Below, in pieces: positions 51,443 to 59,325 of a DNA stretch of 64,000 nt. The position numbers and the translations under genes are program-made. The notes below the pieces were generated by a model that ran no database searches, was not told where the DNA came from, and saw only the letters and a program-made list of their open reading frames with translations. The DNA comes from Haloarcula rara (lineage in GTDB: Archaea; Halobacteriota; Halobacteria; Halobacteriales; Haloarculaceae), in assembly GCF_029338235.1 (NCBI RefSeq), contig NZ_CP119785.1, positions 1,426,001 through 1,490,000 of the forward strand, written 5' to 3'. Each line of letters opens with the position of its first letter. Within the stretch, counting starts at the first letter, position 1.

Positions 51443-53932
51443 ATGGCGACCACCGCCGACGGGGAGTTCCTCGAGCAGCCGCTTGTCACTGACGGCTTTC
51501 TGGAGAACCGCCGGTACCAGGTCGAACTCGCCGACACGGCGAGCGGAGACCACGCGCTGGTCTGTCTCCCGACGGGGCTGGGCAAGACGGCCGTCTCCCT
51601 GCTGGTGACGGCCCGGCGACTGCACGAGGTGGGCGGGAAATCGCTCCTGCTCGCACCGACCAAGCCCCTGGTACAACAGCACGCCGAGTTCTACCGCGAG
51701 GCCCTGACGATTCCAGACGAGGAGATCGTCGTCTTCACCGGCGAGGTCCGCCCCGACGACCGGGCCGCCCTGTTCGAGGACGCCACCGTGGTCATCGCGA
51801 CCCCGCAGGTCGTCGAGAACGACCTCGTGGGCAACCGCATCGACCTGGCGCACGTGACACACTGCACCTTCGACGAGTGCCACCGCGCGACCGGCGACTA
51901 CGCCTACAACTACATCGCCGACCGCTACCACGCCGACGCCGCCGACCCGCTCGTCACCGCGATGAGCGCCTCGCCGGGCGACGACGAGGAGGCCATTCTC
52001 CAGGTGTGTGAGAACCTCGGGCTCTCGGAGGTCGCGGTGATGACCGAGGACGACGCCGACGTCGCCGAGTACACCCACGACACGGACGTCGACTGGAAAC
52101 GCATCGACCTCCCGGAGGTCGTCATCGAAATCCGGGACGCCATCAACGAGGTCGTCGCGGACCGGCTGGCACAACTCAAGGAGCTCGGCGTGACGAACAA
52201 GTCCTCGCCGGACCTCTCGGAGCGGGACATCCAGGGGATGCAAGCGGAGCTCCGGAAGCTGATGAACAACGACCAGAGCGAGGGGTACCAGGGGATGAGC
52301 CTGCTCGCCGAGATACGCAAACTGCGGACCGCCGTCACCTACGTCGAGACCCAGAGCGTCGAGTCCCTGCGGCGGTACTTCGAGCGGCTGAAGGAGGCCG
52401 CCCGCTCGTCGGGGGCCTCGAAAGCCGACCAGCGCCTCGTCAGCGAGCCCAAGATTCGGGAGGCGATACGGAAAGCCGAGCGCTACGACGACCTCCACCC
52501 CAAGTTCCGCCAGACCAGAATGCTGCTGGCCGAGACGCTCGGCATCGAGAACGGGGAGCGCGTCATCGTCTTCACGGAGTCCCGGGACACGGCCGAGACG
52601 CTGGTCGAGTTCCTCTCGAATCACTTCACGACCCAGAAGTTCGTCGGGCAGTCAGACACCGACGGCAGCGAGGGGATGACACAGACCGAACAACAGGAGA
52701 CCCTGGAACGGTTCCGCAGCGGCGAGTTCGAGGTGCTGGTCTCGACGTCGGTCGCCGAGGAGGGACTGGACGTCCCGGAGGTCGACCTCGTGCTCTTCTA
52801 CGAACCGGTTCCGACCGCGATTCGGGCCATCCAGCGCAAGGGCCGGACCGGCCGCCAGGCCGAGGGGCGGGTCGTCGTCCTGCTGGCGACCGACACCCGC
52901 GACGAGGCGTACTTCTGGAAGGCCCGCAACGACCAGAAGCGAATGAAAACGGAGCTCAACGAGCTGAAAAGTGTGGCCGGGGAACTCTCGGCCGAGCTGG
53001 ACCAGACCGGGCTGGACGACTACGAGGACAGCGGGGCCGAACAGCAGGCGGGCTCGGAACCGGGAAGCGAGGCGACTGGGGCCGCCACCAACGGCGGTGC
53101 CAGCGCCGACGGCGGGCAGGCCGGACTGGACGCCTTCGCCGGCGAGGATATGACGGCCCAACAGCGCGAAGCCAGCGCCGACAGCGACGCCGCGGACGGC
53201 GAAAGCGCGGCCGACAGCGACACCGCAGACGACGGGGGAGACGACGACGGGCTGGTCGCCAAACCGGTCGGCGACGACGAGGCCGTCGAAATCGTCGCCG
53301 ACCAGCGCGAGCTGGACTCGACCATCGCCCGGGACCTCTCGACGCGGGCGGGCATCGAGACGCGCCTGGAGACGCTGGCCGTCGGCGACTACGTCCTCTC
53401 GGACCGCGTCGTCGTCGAGCGAAAGACCGTCTCGGACTTCCTGGATACGCTGACCGGCGGCGACCGGTCGATGTTCGAGCAGGTCGGCGACGCCACCCGC
53501 AACTACGCGCGCCCCGTGGTCGTCATCGAGGGCGGGGACCTCTACGGCGAGCGCAACGTCCACGCGAAATCCATCAACGGCGCGCTGGCCTCCCTGGCCG
53601 TGGACTTCGGGGCGAGCGTCCTCCGGACCGACGACGAGGCCGAGACCGCCGACCTGCTGGAGACCATCGCGACCCGCGAACAGGACGACGGCGACCGCGA
53701 GGTCAGCGTCCACGGGGAGAAACAGTCCAAGACGGTCGCCGAGCAACAGGAGTACGTCGTCGCCTCGGTCGCGGAGGTCGGTCCGGTGACCGCCCGCAGT
53801 CTGCTCGAACACTTCGGCAGCGTCGAGGCGGTGATGACCGCCACCCACGACGACCTGCTCGCGGTCGACGGTATCGGCGAGGTCACGGCCGAGCGCATCC
53901 GCTCGGTCGTCGGCAGCGCGTACGAACCCTGA
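51443..53932 (+). CDS. hef: Hef helicase-nuclease
   Basis: This is the archaeal XPF/FANCM-like fork-processing enzyme, 829 residues. The SF2 helicase half has LVCLPTGLGKTAVSLL near 36, the Walker B DECH in TFDECHRATGDYAY near 145, and motif VI in AIQRKGRTGRQAEGRVVVLL near 460. An acidic low-complexity linker spans about 525-605. The ERCC4 nuclease follows (VVERKTVSDFLDTL near 658), then tandem helix-hairpin-helix motifs (SLLEHFGSVEAVMTATHDDL, LAVDGIGEVTAERIRSVVG). It acts on stalled forks. Confidence 0.96.
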   Translation: MATTADGEFLEQPLVTDGFLENRRYQVELADTASGDHALVCLPTGLGKTAVSLLVTARRLHEVGGKSLLLAPTKPLVQQHAEFYREALTIPDEEIVVFTGEVRPDDRAALFEDATVVIATPQVVENDLVGNRIDLAHVTHCTFDECHRATGDYAYNYIADRYHADAADPLVTAMSASPGDDEEAILQVCENLGLSEVAVMTEDDADVAEYTHDTDVDWKRIDLPEVVIEIRDAINEVVADRLAQLKELGVTNKSSPDLSERDIQGMQAELRKLMNNDQSEGYQGMSLLAEIRKLRTAVTYVETQSVESLRRYFERLKEAARSSGASKADQRLVSEPKIREAIRKAERYDDLHPKFRQTRMLLAETLGIENGERVIVFTESRDTAETLVEFLSNHFTTQKFVGQSDTDGSEGMTQTEQQETLERFRSGEFEVLVSTSVAEEGLDVPEVDLVLFYEPVPTAIRAIQRKGRTGRQAEGRVVVLLATDTRDEAYFWKARNDQKRMKTELNELKSVAGELSAELDQTGLDDYEDSGAEQQAGSEPGSEATGAATNGGASADGGQAGLDAFAGEDMTAQQREASADSDAADGESAADSDTADDGGDDDGLVAKPVGDDEAVEIVADQRELDSTIARDLSTRAGIETRLETLAVGDYVLSDRVVVERKTVSDFLDTLTGGDRSMFEQVGDATRNYARPVVVIEGGDLYGERNVHAKSINGALASLAVDFGASVLRTDDEAETADLLETIATREQDDGDREVSVHGEKQSKTVAEQQEYVVASVAEVGPVTARSLLEHFGSVEAVMTATHDDLLAVDGIGEVTAERIRSVVGSAYEP

Positions 53933-54020
53933 TATATCAGACAAAAGCGTCTCCCTGTCCGCTAGCTGATAGGAAGTTTCATTTGCCAGTGCGTTCCAGG
54001 CGCACGGGAGGGGTCAGACC

Positions 54021-54569
54021 GTGGACGAACACGACAGTCACCAGTTCGATTTCGAACTCCCGAACGTGGGTCGCGGGGGCGAGACGGTACAGTGCTGCGA
54101 GCTGTTCGCCGACAGTGACTCCCTGCTCGTGGTGTTGCTGGGGAGTCACTACTGTTCACGGTCCCGAGAGCTCGTCCGAGCCCTGTCCGAGCGCAACGAC
54201 GCGTTCCGCAGGCGAGCCACGACGGTCGTTCCCGTGTTGCCCGACATCCGCGAGCGGGCCAGGCTGTGGGACCGGCAGTACGACCTGCCGTTCCCGATGC
54301 TGGTGGACCCGGCGACCGACGGGGACAGCGAACCGGCGAGCGAGCGTGACGACACCGACACCTTCGAGACGTTCGGGCCGCTTCAGCAGTCGGTGGCGTC
54401 GCTCCCGGCCGTCGCGCTCTGTCGCCCCGAGGACGACGGGCTCCGGGTCGTCGCGACCGCGACCGAAGCGGAGCAGGACGTGCCAGTCGTCGAGTCACTC
54501 CTGGGATTCCTCGACCGTCACCGAACCGCGGACGCGACGTCGACCGGCAATACGCCGGTCGACAGCTAG
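54021..54569 (+). CDS. Redoxin-domain (AhpC-like) protein
   Basis: The 182-residue thioredoxin-fold protein from GTG 54021 contains HQFDFELPNVGRGGETVQ, LLVVLLGSHYCSRSRELVRA near 40 and FPMLVDPATDGDSEPASERD near 95, the layout of peroxiredoxin-like haloarchaeal proteins. The position of the peroxidatic motif PxxxTxxC is replaced by GSHYCSRS, so peroxidase activity is uncertain. The stop CTAG is shared with the convergent zinc-ribbon gene. It follows hef by 88 bases. Confidence 0.72.
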   Translation: MDEHDSHQFDFELPNVGRGGETVQCCELFADSDSLLVVLLGSHYCSRSRELVRALSERNDAFRRRATTVVPVLPDIRERARLWDRQYDLPFPMLVDPATDGDSEPASERDDTDTFETFGPLQQSVASLPAVALCRPEDDGLRVVATATEAEQDVPVVESLLGFLDRHRTADATSTGNTPVDS

Positions 54570-55375
54570 AAGCGGACGGCGTCGAGCGCCTCGGCGGCCT
54601 CGCGGGCCGCTTTGAGATGTTCGCGAGCGGTGCGTGGGTCGTCGGTGTCGGCGGCCCGCTGTGCGAACCGATGGACCGTCTCCGCGAGTCGCGACTCGGC
54701 AGCCGACAGCTCCGCCGTCACCGAGTCCTCGGCGCCGCGGGCGGCGCGCTGGCCAGGGGTGGGGCTGTCGGGGGCCGGCGCCGTCTGTTCGCTGCCGGCG
54801 TCTGCCTCCGTCGGTCGCGACGCCCCGGGCGTCCGGTCCGGGTCCGCCGAGGGAATCTCCCGGGGAGTGTCACCCGTCGACCCCGCGGCGGGCGGCTGTC
54901 CGGCTGCGTCTGTCGACGTGTTGGCCGCGTCCGCATCGCCGTTCGGAGCGGTTCGGTCGGCTGTCTCCGCATCACCGTTTGCGCCGGTTCCGTCGGCTGT
55001 CTCCGCATCACCGTTTGCGCCGGTTCCGTCGGCCGTCTTCGGAGCCCCGTTCGCGGACTGTTCGTCGGCGCCGTCTCCGAACTGGACCGTGGCCTCGTCG
55101 CTGGGGTCGGCCACCTCGATGTGGTCGGCCTGGTCGTCCACGTCCTCGTCACTCTCGCCCTGGTCGCGAGCGACCGGTTTCTGACAGGTGGGGCAGAACT
55201 CCTGGCCATCGTAGCGGAAGATAGGGTCGCCACAGTCCGTACAGTGGGCGTTGGTCATCGTCGCGCCCTTCAACAGCAACTCGCTCATCTGCTCGGTCGC
55301 TTTGCGCTTTTCCTCCTCTTTCCCGTACTTCTCGCGGAGTTTCTCGCGCTCGGCTTCCTTGTCGAAGTCGCTCAT
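54566..55375 (-). CDS. SSSCA1 (Sjogren autoantigen p27)-like zinc-ribbon protein
   Basis: The 269-residue protein has an N-terminal helix (FDKEAEREKLREKYGKEEEK) and the family motif ATEQMSELLLKGATMTNAHC. A zinc ribbon (CTDCGDPIFRYDGQEFCPTC) is near 45-65. After this comes a long low-complexity acidic/Ala linker with a repeated TADGTGANGDAE unit (36-base repeats near 54958-55035), then a C-terminal helical hairpin (VTAELSAAESRLAETVHRF). The archaeal homologues have no fixed function. It is a single gene. Confidence 0.85.
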   Translation of the reverse strand: MSDFDKEAEREKLREKYGKEEEKRKATEQMSELLLKGATMTNAHCTDCGDPIFRYDGQEFCPTCQKPVARDQGESDEDVDDQADHIEVADPSDEATVQFGDGADEQSANGAPKTADGTGANGDAETADGTGANGDAETADRTAPNGDADAANTSTDAAGQPPAAGSTGDTPREIPSADPDRTPGASRPTEADAGSEQTAPAPDSPTPGQRAARGAEDSVTAELSAAESRLAETVHRFAQRAADTDDPRTAREHLKAAREAAEALDAVRF

Positions 55376-55515
55376 ATGCGTGGACAGACGGGCGAGCGGA
55401 TTAGGGCTTGCGGGCCGGCGACGCGCCGTGACGAGCGGCCGGAACGGACCACCCAGCCCGGGACCGAAAGCGAGGAGAAGTGTTTACGTTCACTCGGCTA
55501 CCAGTGCAACACGGC

Positions 55516-56430
55516 ATGACAAAGGTAAGCATTGTCGGTGCGGCCGGAACCGTCGGTGCCGCTGCGGGCTACAGCATCGCCCTTCGTGACATCGCCGACG
55601 AACTCGTCTTCGTGGACATTCCCGACAAGGAGGAAGACACCGTCGGGCAGGCCGCGGACACGAACCACGGAATCGCCTACGACTCGAACACCCGGGTTCG
55701 ACAGGGCGACTACGCCGACACCGCCGGCTCCGACGTGGTGGTCATCACGGCCGGCATCCCGCGCCAGCCTGGTCAGACCCGCATCGACCTCGCGGGCGAT
55801 AACGCCCCCATCATGGAGGACATCCAGTCGTCGCTGGACGAGCACAACGACGACTACGTCTCCCTGACGACGTCCAACCCCGTCGACCTGCTGAACCGCC
55901 ACCTCTACGAGGCCGGCGACCGGCCCCGCGAGCAGGTCATCGGCTTTGGCGGCCGGCTGGATTCGGCTCGCTTCCGCTACGTGCTGGCCGAGCGCTTCGA
56001 CGCACCGACTACCAACGTCGAGGCCACGATTCTGGGCGAGCACGGCGACGCACAGGTCCCCGTCTTCTCGAAGGTCCGCGTCGACGGCCGCGACCCCGAC
56101 TTTTCGGCCGACGAGCGCGAGGAGATTCTGGGCGACCTCCAGGAATCGGCCATGGACGTCATCGAGCGCAAGGGCGCGACCGAGTGGGGGCCGGCCCGGG
56201 GCGTCGCCCACATGGTCGAGGCCATCCTCCGGGACACGGGCGCGGTGTTCCCGGCGTCGGTCAAACTCGACGGCGAGTTCGGCCACGAGGACACCGCCTT
56301 CGGTGTACCGGTCCGCCTGGGAAGTAACGGTGTCGAGGAGGTAATCGAGTGGGGGCTGGACGACTACGAGCAGGAGCTGATGGCCGAGGCCGCCGAGAAG
56401 CTCCAGGAGCAATACGACAAGATAGCCTGA
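55516..56430 (+). CDS. mdh: Malate dehydrogenase
   Basis: This enzyme catalyses NAD-dependent malate/oxaloacetate conversion. The 304 residues match the length of the lactate-dehydrogenase-like enzyme studied in Haloarcula. The Rossmann loop [20 protein letters not shown] is at the start, Asp of FVDIPDK selects NAD, and substrate residues lie in [28 protein letters not shown] and [13 protein letters not shown] (catalytic His). The ATG at 55516 is preferred over an in-frame upstream start. The acidic surface is typical of haloadaptation. Confidence 0.97.
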   Translation: MTKVSIVGAAGTVGAAAGYSIALRDIADELVFVDIPDKEEDTVGQAADTNHGIAYDSNTRVRQGDYADTAGSDVVVITAGIPRQPGQTRIDLAGDNAPIMEDIQSSLDEHNDDYVSLTTSNPVDLLNRHLYEAGDRPREQVIGFGGRLDSARFRYVLAERFDAPTTNVEATILGEHGDAQVPVFSKVRVDGRDPDFSADEREEILGDLQESAMDVIERKGATEWGPARGVAHMVEAILRDTGAVFPASVKLDGEFGHEDTAFGVPVRLGSNGVEEVIEWGLDDYEQELMAEAAEKLQEQYDKIA

Positions 56431-56541
56431 GGGCACCACTCGGAGAGAGCGGCCCCCGGTTTCAAGTCGAACCGGAAACCGACCGCTATAGAACTGATTC
56501 GAGCCACACACGACAGCACGGAAAGCGAACGGCGGCCCAGT

Positions 56542-57174
56542 TTACTCCTGAATCGGCTCGGGCACCTGAATGGAGTAGCGGCCGTCTTCCTCCAGTGCGA
56601 CGATGTACTCCTCGCGGTCGTACAGCTCCATCAGGTTCAGCTCGTACTGGCCCGGCGCGACGACCTTGACCGACTCGAACTGGTTGTTCAGCTCCTCGCG
56701 CAGCTCCTTGAGGTCAGGCCGGTCGCGCGTGTCGTCGGCCGACGACTCCGAGGCTGCCGCGTCGGCGCCTGCCGGCTCGAACTGGTGGTCGCCCTCGGGA
56801 GTGTGGTCCGGAAGCTCGTCCGGCGAGACGACCTCGCCGCGGGCGCTCGCCTGCGCGGCGTCTTCGGTGTCTGTCGGACCGGCGGCTATCTGGCTGTCCG
56901 CTGTCTCGGGCTGGTCGGCACCGACGGAGGGCTCGTCGGTGCCCCCGACGATGTCCCGGACCGTCGCCGCCGTCTTCCCGACCGTCTTCGCGACGGTGCT
57001 GTTTCCGCCCGGCGGTTCGGGCGGCTCGGGTGGTTCCGTGTCCGTCGGCGGCGAGTTGTCGGCCCCCTCCGGCCGGAACTGGAACTTGTTGCCGCCGCAG
57101 TTCGGACAGCCAGAGAGCATCTCCTGGGAGCCGTCCTCGAACCCGCGGCCGCAGTTCGTACACTGGTGTGGCAT
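56542..57174 (-). CDS. oapC: OapC/ArvC zinc-ribbon protein
   Basis: In this 210-residue protein the N-terminal zinc ribbon is QCTNCGRGFEDGSQEML and GCPNCGGNKFQF. A disordered middle of Pro/Glu/Asp/Ala follows (about 35-145). The C-terminal domain (about 150-210; LKELREELNNQFESVKVVAP, GQYELNLMELYDREEYIVAL) matches the origin-associated OapC family. OapC is also known as ArvC, whose partner GTPase ArvA drives vesicle formation in Haloferax. Its ATG shares a base with the oapB stop. Confidence 0.88.
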   Translation of the reverse strand: MPHQCTNCGRGFEDGSQEMLSGCPNCGGNKFQFRPEGADNSPPTDTEPPEPPEPPGGNSTVAKTVGKTAATVRDIVGGTDEPSVGADQPETADSQIAAGPTDTEDAAQASARGEVVSPDELPDHTPEGDHQFEPAGADAAASESSADDTRDRPDLKELREELNNQFESVKVVAPGQYELNLMELYDREEYIVALEEDGRYSIQVPEPIQE

Positions 57175-57557
57175 TATTTCCGTGAGACCAGCGCGCTGAT
57201 GAGGTTCTTGTCCTTGTGGAGCGTCTCTATCTGGTTTGCCGGACCGATGACCGTGAGCTTCTTCGTCGACTCCTTGCCCATGATGCGGTCGAGCAGGCTC
57301 GCGTCGGCGGCCTCGGACTTGGGGTAGGTCTCTATCTCGATGCCGTTGAACTCGTCGGGGCTGATCTCAGTCATCGTCACTTCGATGAGCCGGGACTCCT
57401 CGTCTGGCGAGAGCCCCTCCTCGAGAATGACGATGTTGCCATCGCGCACGCCGTCGAGGATGAGCCGAATCTTCTCCATGGACGTAAGCCCGTCCATGCG
57501 CTCCCCGCTGATGAGGTCGATCTGGACGCCGTCGCTTGGGTCTTTCACTTCTGCCAT
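57174..57557 (-). CDS. oapB: OapB/ArvB protein (DUF2073)
   Basis: The 127-residue protein contains VQIDLISGERMDGLTSMEKI, RLILDGVRDGNIVILEEGLS and LLDRIMGKESTKKLTVIGPA, the DUF2073 pattern. Its product is OapB, an RNA-binding partner in the small GTPase system (known as ArvB in vesicle formation). It sits between oapA (four bases upstream) and oapC (one-base overlap), so the three are one operon reading away from the origin. Confidence 0.9.
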   Translation of the reverse strand: MAEVKDPSDGVQIDLISGERMDGLTSMEKIRLILDGVRDGNIVILEEGLSPDEESRLIEVTMTEISPDEFNGIEIETYPKSEAADASLLDRIMGKESTKKLTVIGPANQIETLHKDKNLISALVSRK

Positions 57558-57561
57558 TGTA

Positions 57562-58203
57562 TCACCCGAAGTACTCCGCTATCTTGTCGTAGACCTCGTC
57601 CATGTTGTCCCCTTCCAGGGCCGACAGCGGGATGGTCTCGTGCTGTGGGTAGGCGTTGCGGATGCGCTGGACCGACGAGTCCTCGAGGTCGATCTTGTTC
57701 GCGAGAATCAGGACCGGGAGGTCCTGGCTCTCGATGATACCGATGAGCATCGTGTTGACCTGCGTGAAGGGGTCCGTCGAGGAGTCGAGCACGTAGATGA
57801 CGCCGTCGACGTCCTCGCGGAGCCAGTGCATCGCCTCGGCGACGCCCTCGGTGGCCTCGCGGGAGCGACGCACCGCGTCGTCTTTCTCCATGTCGTGTTC
57901 GAGGAACTCGGTGTAGTCGACTTTCGTCGTCACGCCGGGCGTGTCGACGATGTCGATGGTCACCTTCTTGCCGTCGCGCTCGATTTCGACGTTCTCTTTC
58001 CGGCGGGCCCGACGGGTCTCGTGGGGCACGTGACTCTCCGGGCCGACGGCGTCGCCGGTCCAGTCGCGTGCGATGCGGTTCGCGAGGGTCGTCTTGCCCG
58101 CGTTTGGCGGTCCGTAGATGCCGATACGCTTGGGGTCTTCTTCCGAGAACAGCGTCGATGCCGCCCTCGAAATGCTGTCTTTGAGATTTGTGAGCAGTCC
58201 CAT
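57562..58203 (-). CDS. oapA: OapA/ArvA Era-like small GTPase
   Basis: The 213-residue GTPase has an amphipathic N-terminal helix (MGLLTNLKDSISRAASTLFS). The P-loop is GIYGPPNAGKTTLANRIA (G1), the G3 motif is DIVDTPGVTT near 85, and the G4 motif is LANKIDLED near 165, followed by TIPLSAL (G5-like). It is the ArvA/OapA family: origin-linked in haloarchaea and, in Haloferax, needed for extracellular vesicles. It begins about 150 bases from the first origin box. Confidence 0.92.
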   Translation of the reverse strand: MGLLTNLKDSISRAASTLFSEEDPKRIGIYGPPNAGKTTLANRIARDWTGDAVGPESHVPHETRRARRKENVEIERDGKKVTIDIVDTPGVTTKVDYTEFLEHDMEKDDAVRRSREATEGVAEAMHWLREDVDGVIYVLDSSTDPFTQVNTMLIGIIESQDLPVLILANKIDLEDSSVQRIRNAYPQHETIPLSALEGDNMDEVYDKIAEYFG

Positions 58204-58355
58204 CCTATCCTCCCGCCGCCCGGACGTGCCGGTATGGCGGCTTCTACCTCCAAGAGATGCGGGAATTCACTTAAGGCTACGTCAGACAAACAAAACTAAT
58301 CTGACACGATTGTTGTAGGGAGTCGTCGAAGAAGGTCGGCGTCTGGAGAGTGGTC

Positions 58356-58377
58356 GTTCCACGCGAAACAGGGGGTG
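58356..58377 (+). repeat. Origin recognition box (ORB) 1
   Basis: Core GTTCCACGCGAAAC at 58356-58369 is followed by AGGGGGTG, a G-string as in the other boxes. It lies on the oapA side of the origin, oriented toward orc1. Confidence 0.65.
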
Positions 58378-58579
58378 AACTAGTACGTATCTGGTAGCGT
58401 TAGTGTCCATACTGAGTACCTACCCCGCGAAAACGCGACTCAGACGGAACAGGTGACTCCGGGAAGAGAGTGAGTCGGACTGGAAACAGTCCCCCGCGGG
58501 CGAGAGCGAAACCTCGCATCTGGTCTAGGAACCGACAAGAGTGCATCACTGCCGGGAGCTGACGAGGACAAGGGGATGC

Positions 58580-58609
58580 CCCCCCCCACCCCTTCGTTTC
58601 AGGTGGAAC
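58580..58609 (-). repeat. Origin recognition box (ORB) 2
   Basis: On the minus strand the core GTTCCACCTGAAAC is followed by GAAGGGGTGG and a run of further G. This is nearly identical to ORB 3 but inverted, flanking the AT-rich element from the left. Confidence 0.82.
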
Positions 58610-58734
58610 GGGGAACGGGCCCGGGTGGGGACCCAGCGCGATGGGTGTTCGACGGGGTGACGGGCCGGGACGGGCGCGAGCCAGACTAGGGATTTCACGG
58701 TGGAAACTCGCTCTAGGAACAGTCTAGAAGTGTA

Positions 58735-58805
58735 CTAGCTAGCTGAGTTATTTTTTCTTTCCAGTACGGGTTTGGTTGTATAGTATGTGATATAAATCTT
58801 TCCCA
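58735..58805. other. AT-rich putative DNA unwinding element
   Basis: Between the inverted ORBs lies a stretch with TTATTTTTTCTTT and GTATAGTATGTGATATAAAT, by far the most AT-rich part of the intergenic region. Its place between opposing ORBs is that of a duplex unwinding element. Confidence 0.7.
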
Positions 58806-58856
58806 GTCCAGAGCACAACTCCAGCTCGCGCTGACCCCCACCCACCATTCTTGGCC

Positions 58857-58885
58857 GTTCCACCCGAAACGAAGGGGTGGGGGGG
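58857..58885 (+). repeat. Origin recognition box (ORB) 3
   Basis: Core GTTCCACCCGAAAC (58857-58870) is followed by GAAGGGGTGG and GGGGG. It forms an inverted pair with ORB 2 across the AT-rich element. Confidence 0.82.
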
Positions 58886-59166
58886 TCTAGTGGATATCGT
58901 GGTACCCCCTCGCACACCCCTCACGAGAACGCCGGTCTCGTTCCCCTACCGTTACCGATAGCACGGTCCGCAGCTCCGAACTGACTGGACCGACCCGCCC
59001 CGAGTTCCCGTGCAACACGATTCGCCCCTTTCGATTCGAACTGAAACACACCTGCCCCACACTGTGCCAGCGTCTGGTATCGGCGTCGACTATGTCGGCT
59101 AGTAGGCCCGCTGTGACGGTTGAGAACCTCCACTTCCGGTCCAGCGCCGAGGTCCGTCGGACCGAA

Positions 59167-59178
59167 ATATTTAATATC
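59167..59178 (+). promoter_or_regulatory. Putative orc1 promoter
   Basis: AATATTTAATAT is a strong TATA-like element about 150 bases before the orc1 ATG. A transcript starting about 25 bases downstream would have a long leader that contains ORB 4, which could let Orc1 control its own gene. Confidence 0.5.
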
Positions 59179-59290
59179 TATTCAGCCACGGGTTCATGTG
59201 GTTCAACTGGACGCACCCGCCCGTGTGGAAACGCCCGGAGGGTGGCTGTAACACGCTCCTCACGTCCGAGCTAGCGGTTCGCAGGCGACA

Positions 59291-59311
59291 CTCCACCTGA
59301 AACGGTGGGGT
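59291..59311 (+). repeat. Origin recognition box (ORB) 4, in the orc1 leader
   Basis: CTCCACCTGAAAC followed by GGTGGGGT lies 15-35 bases before the orc1 start codon, in the same orientation as ORB 3. Confidence 0.65.
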
Positions 59312-59325
59312 CACAGATCTCGAGA

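Larger units (their letters stand above)
58340..59320. other. Chromosomal replication origin (oriC) next to orc1
   Basis: This intergenic kilobase has at least four origin recognition boxes with core GTTCCACxxGAAAC and a G-rich string. Two of them point toward each other across an AT-rich stretch (58735-58805). An orc1 gene lies directly on the right and the oap operon on the left. This is the layout of the main haloarchaeal oriC1. No open frame with coding character lies inside. Weaker half-boxes occur near 58475, 59030 and 59225. Confidence 0.85.

Noticed and set aside
58735..58917. 60-codon minus-strand frame in the origin region
   Set aside because: It crosses the AT-rich unwinding element and an ORB and has no coding character.
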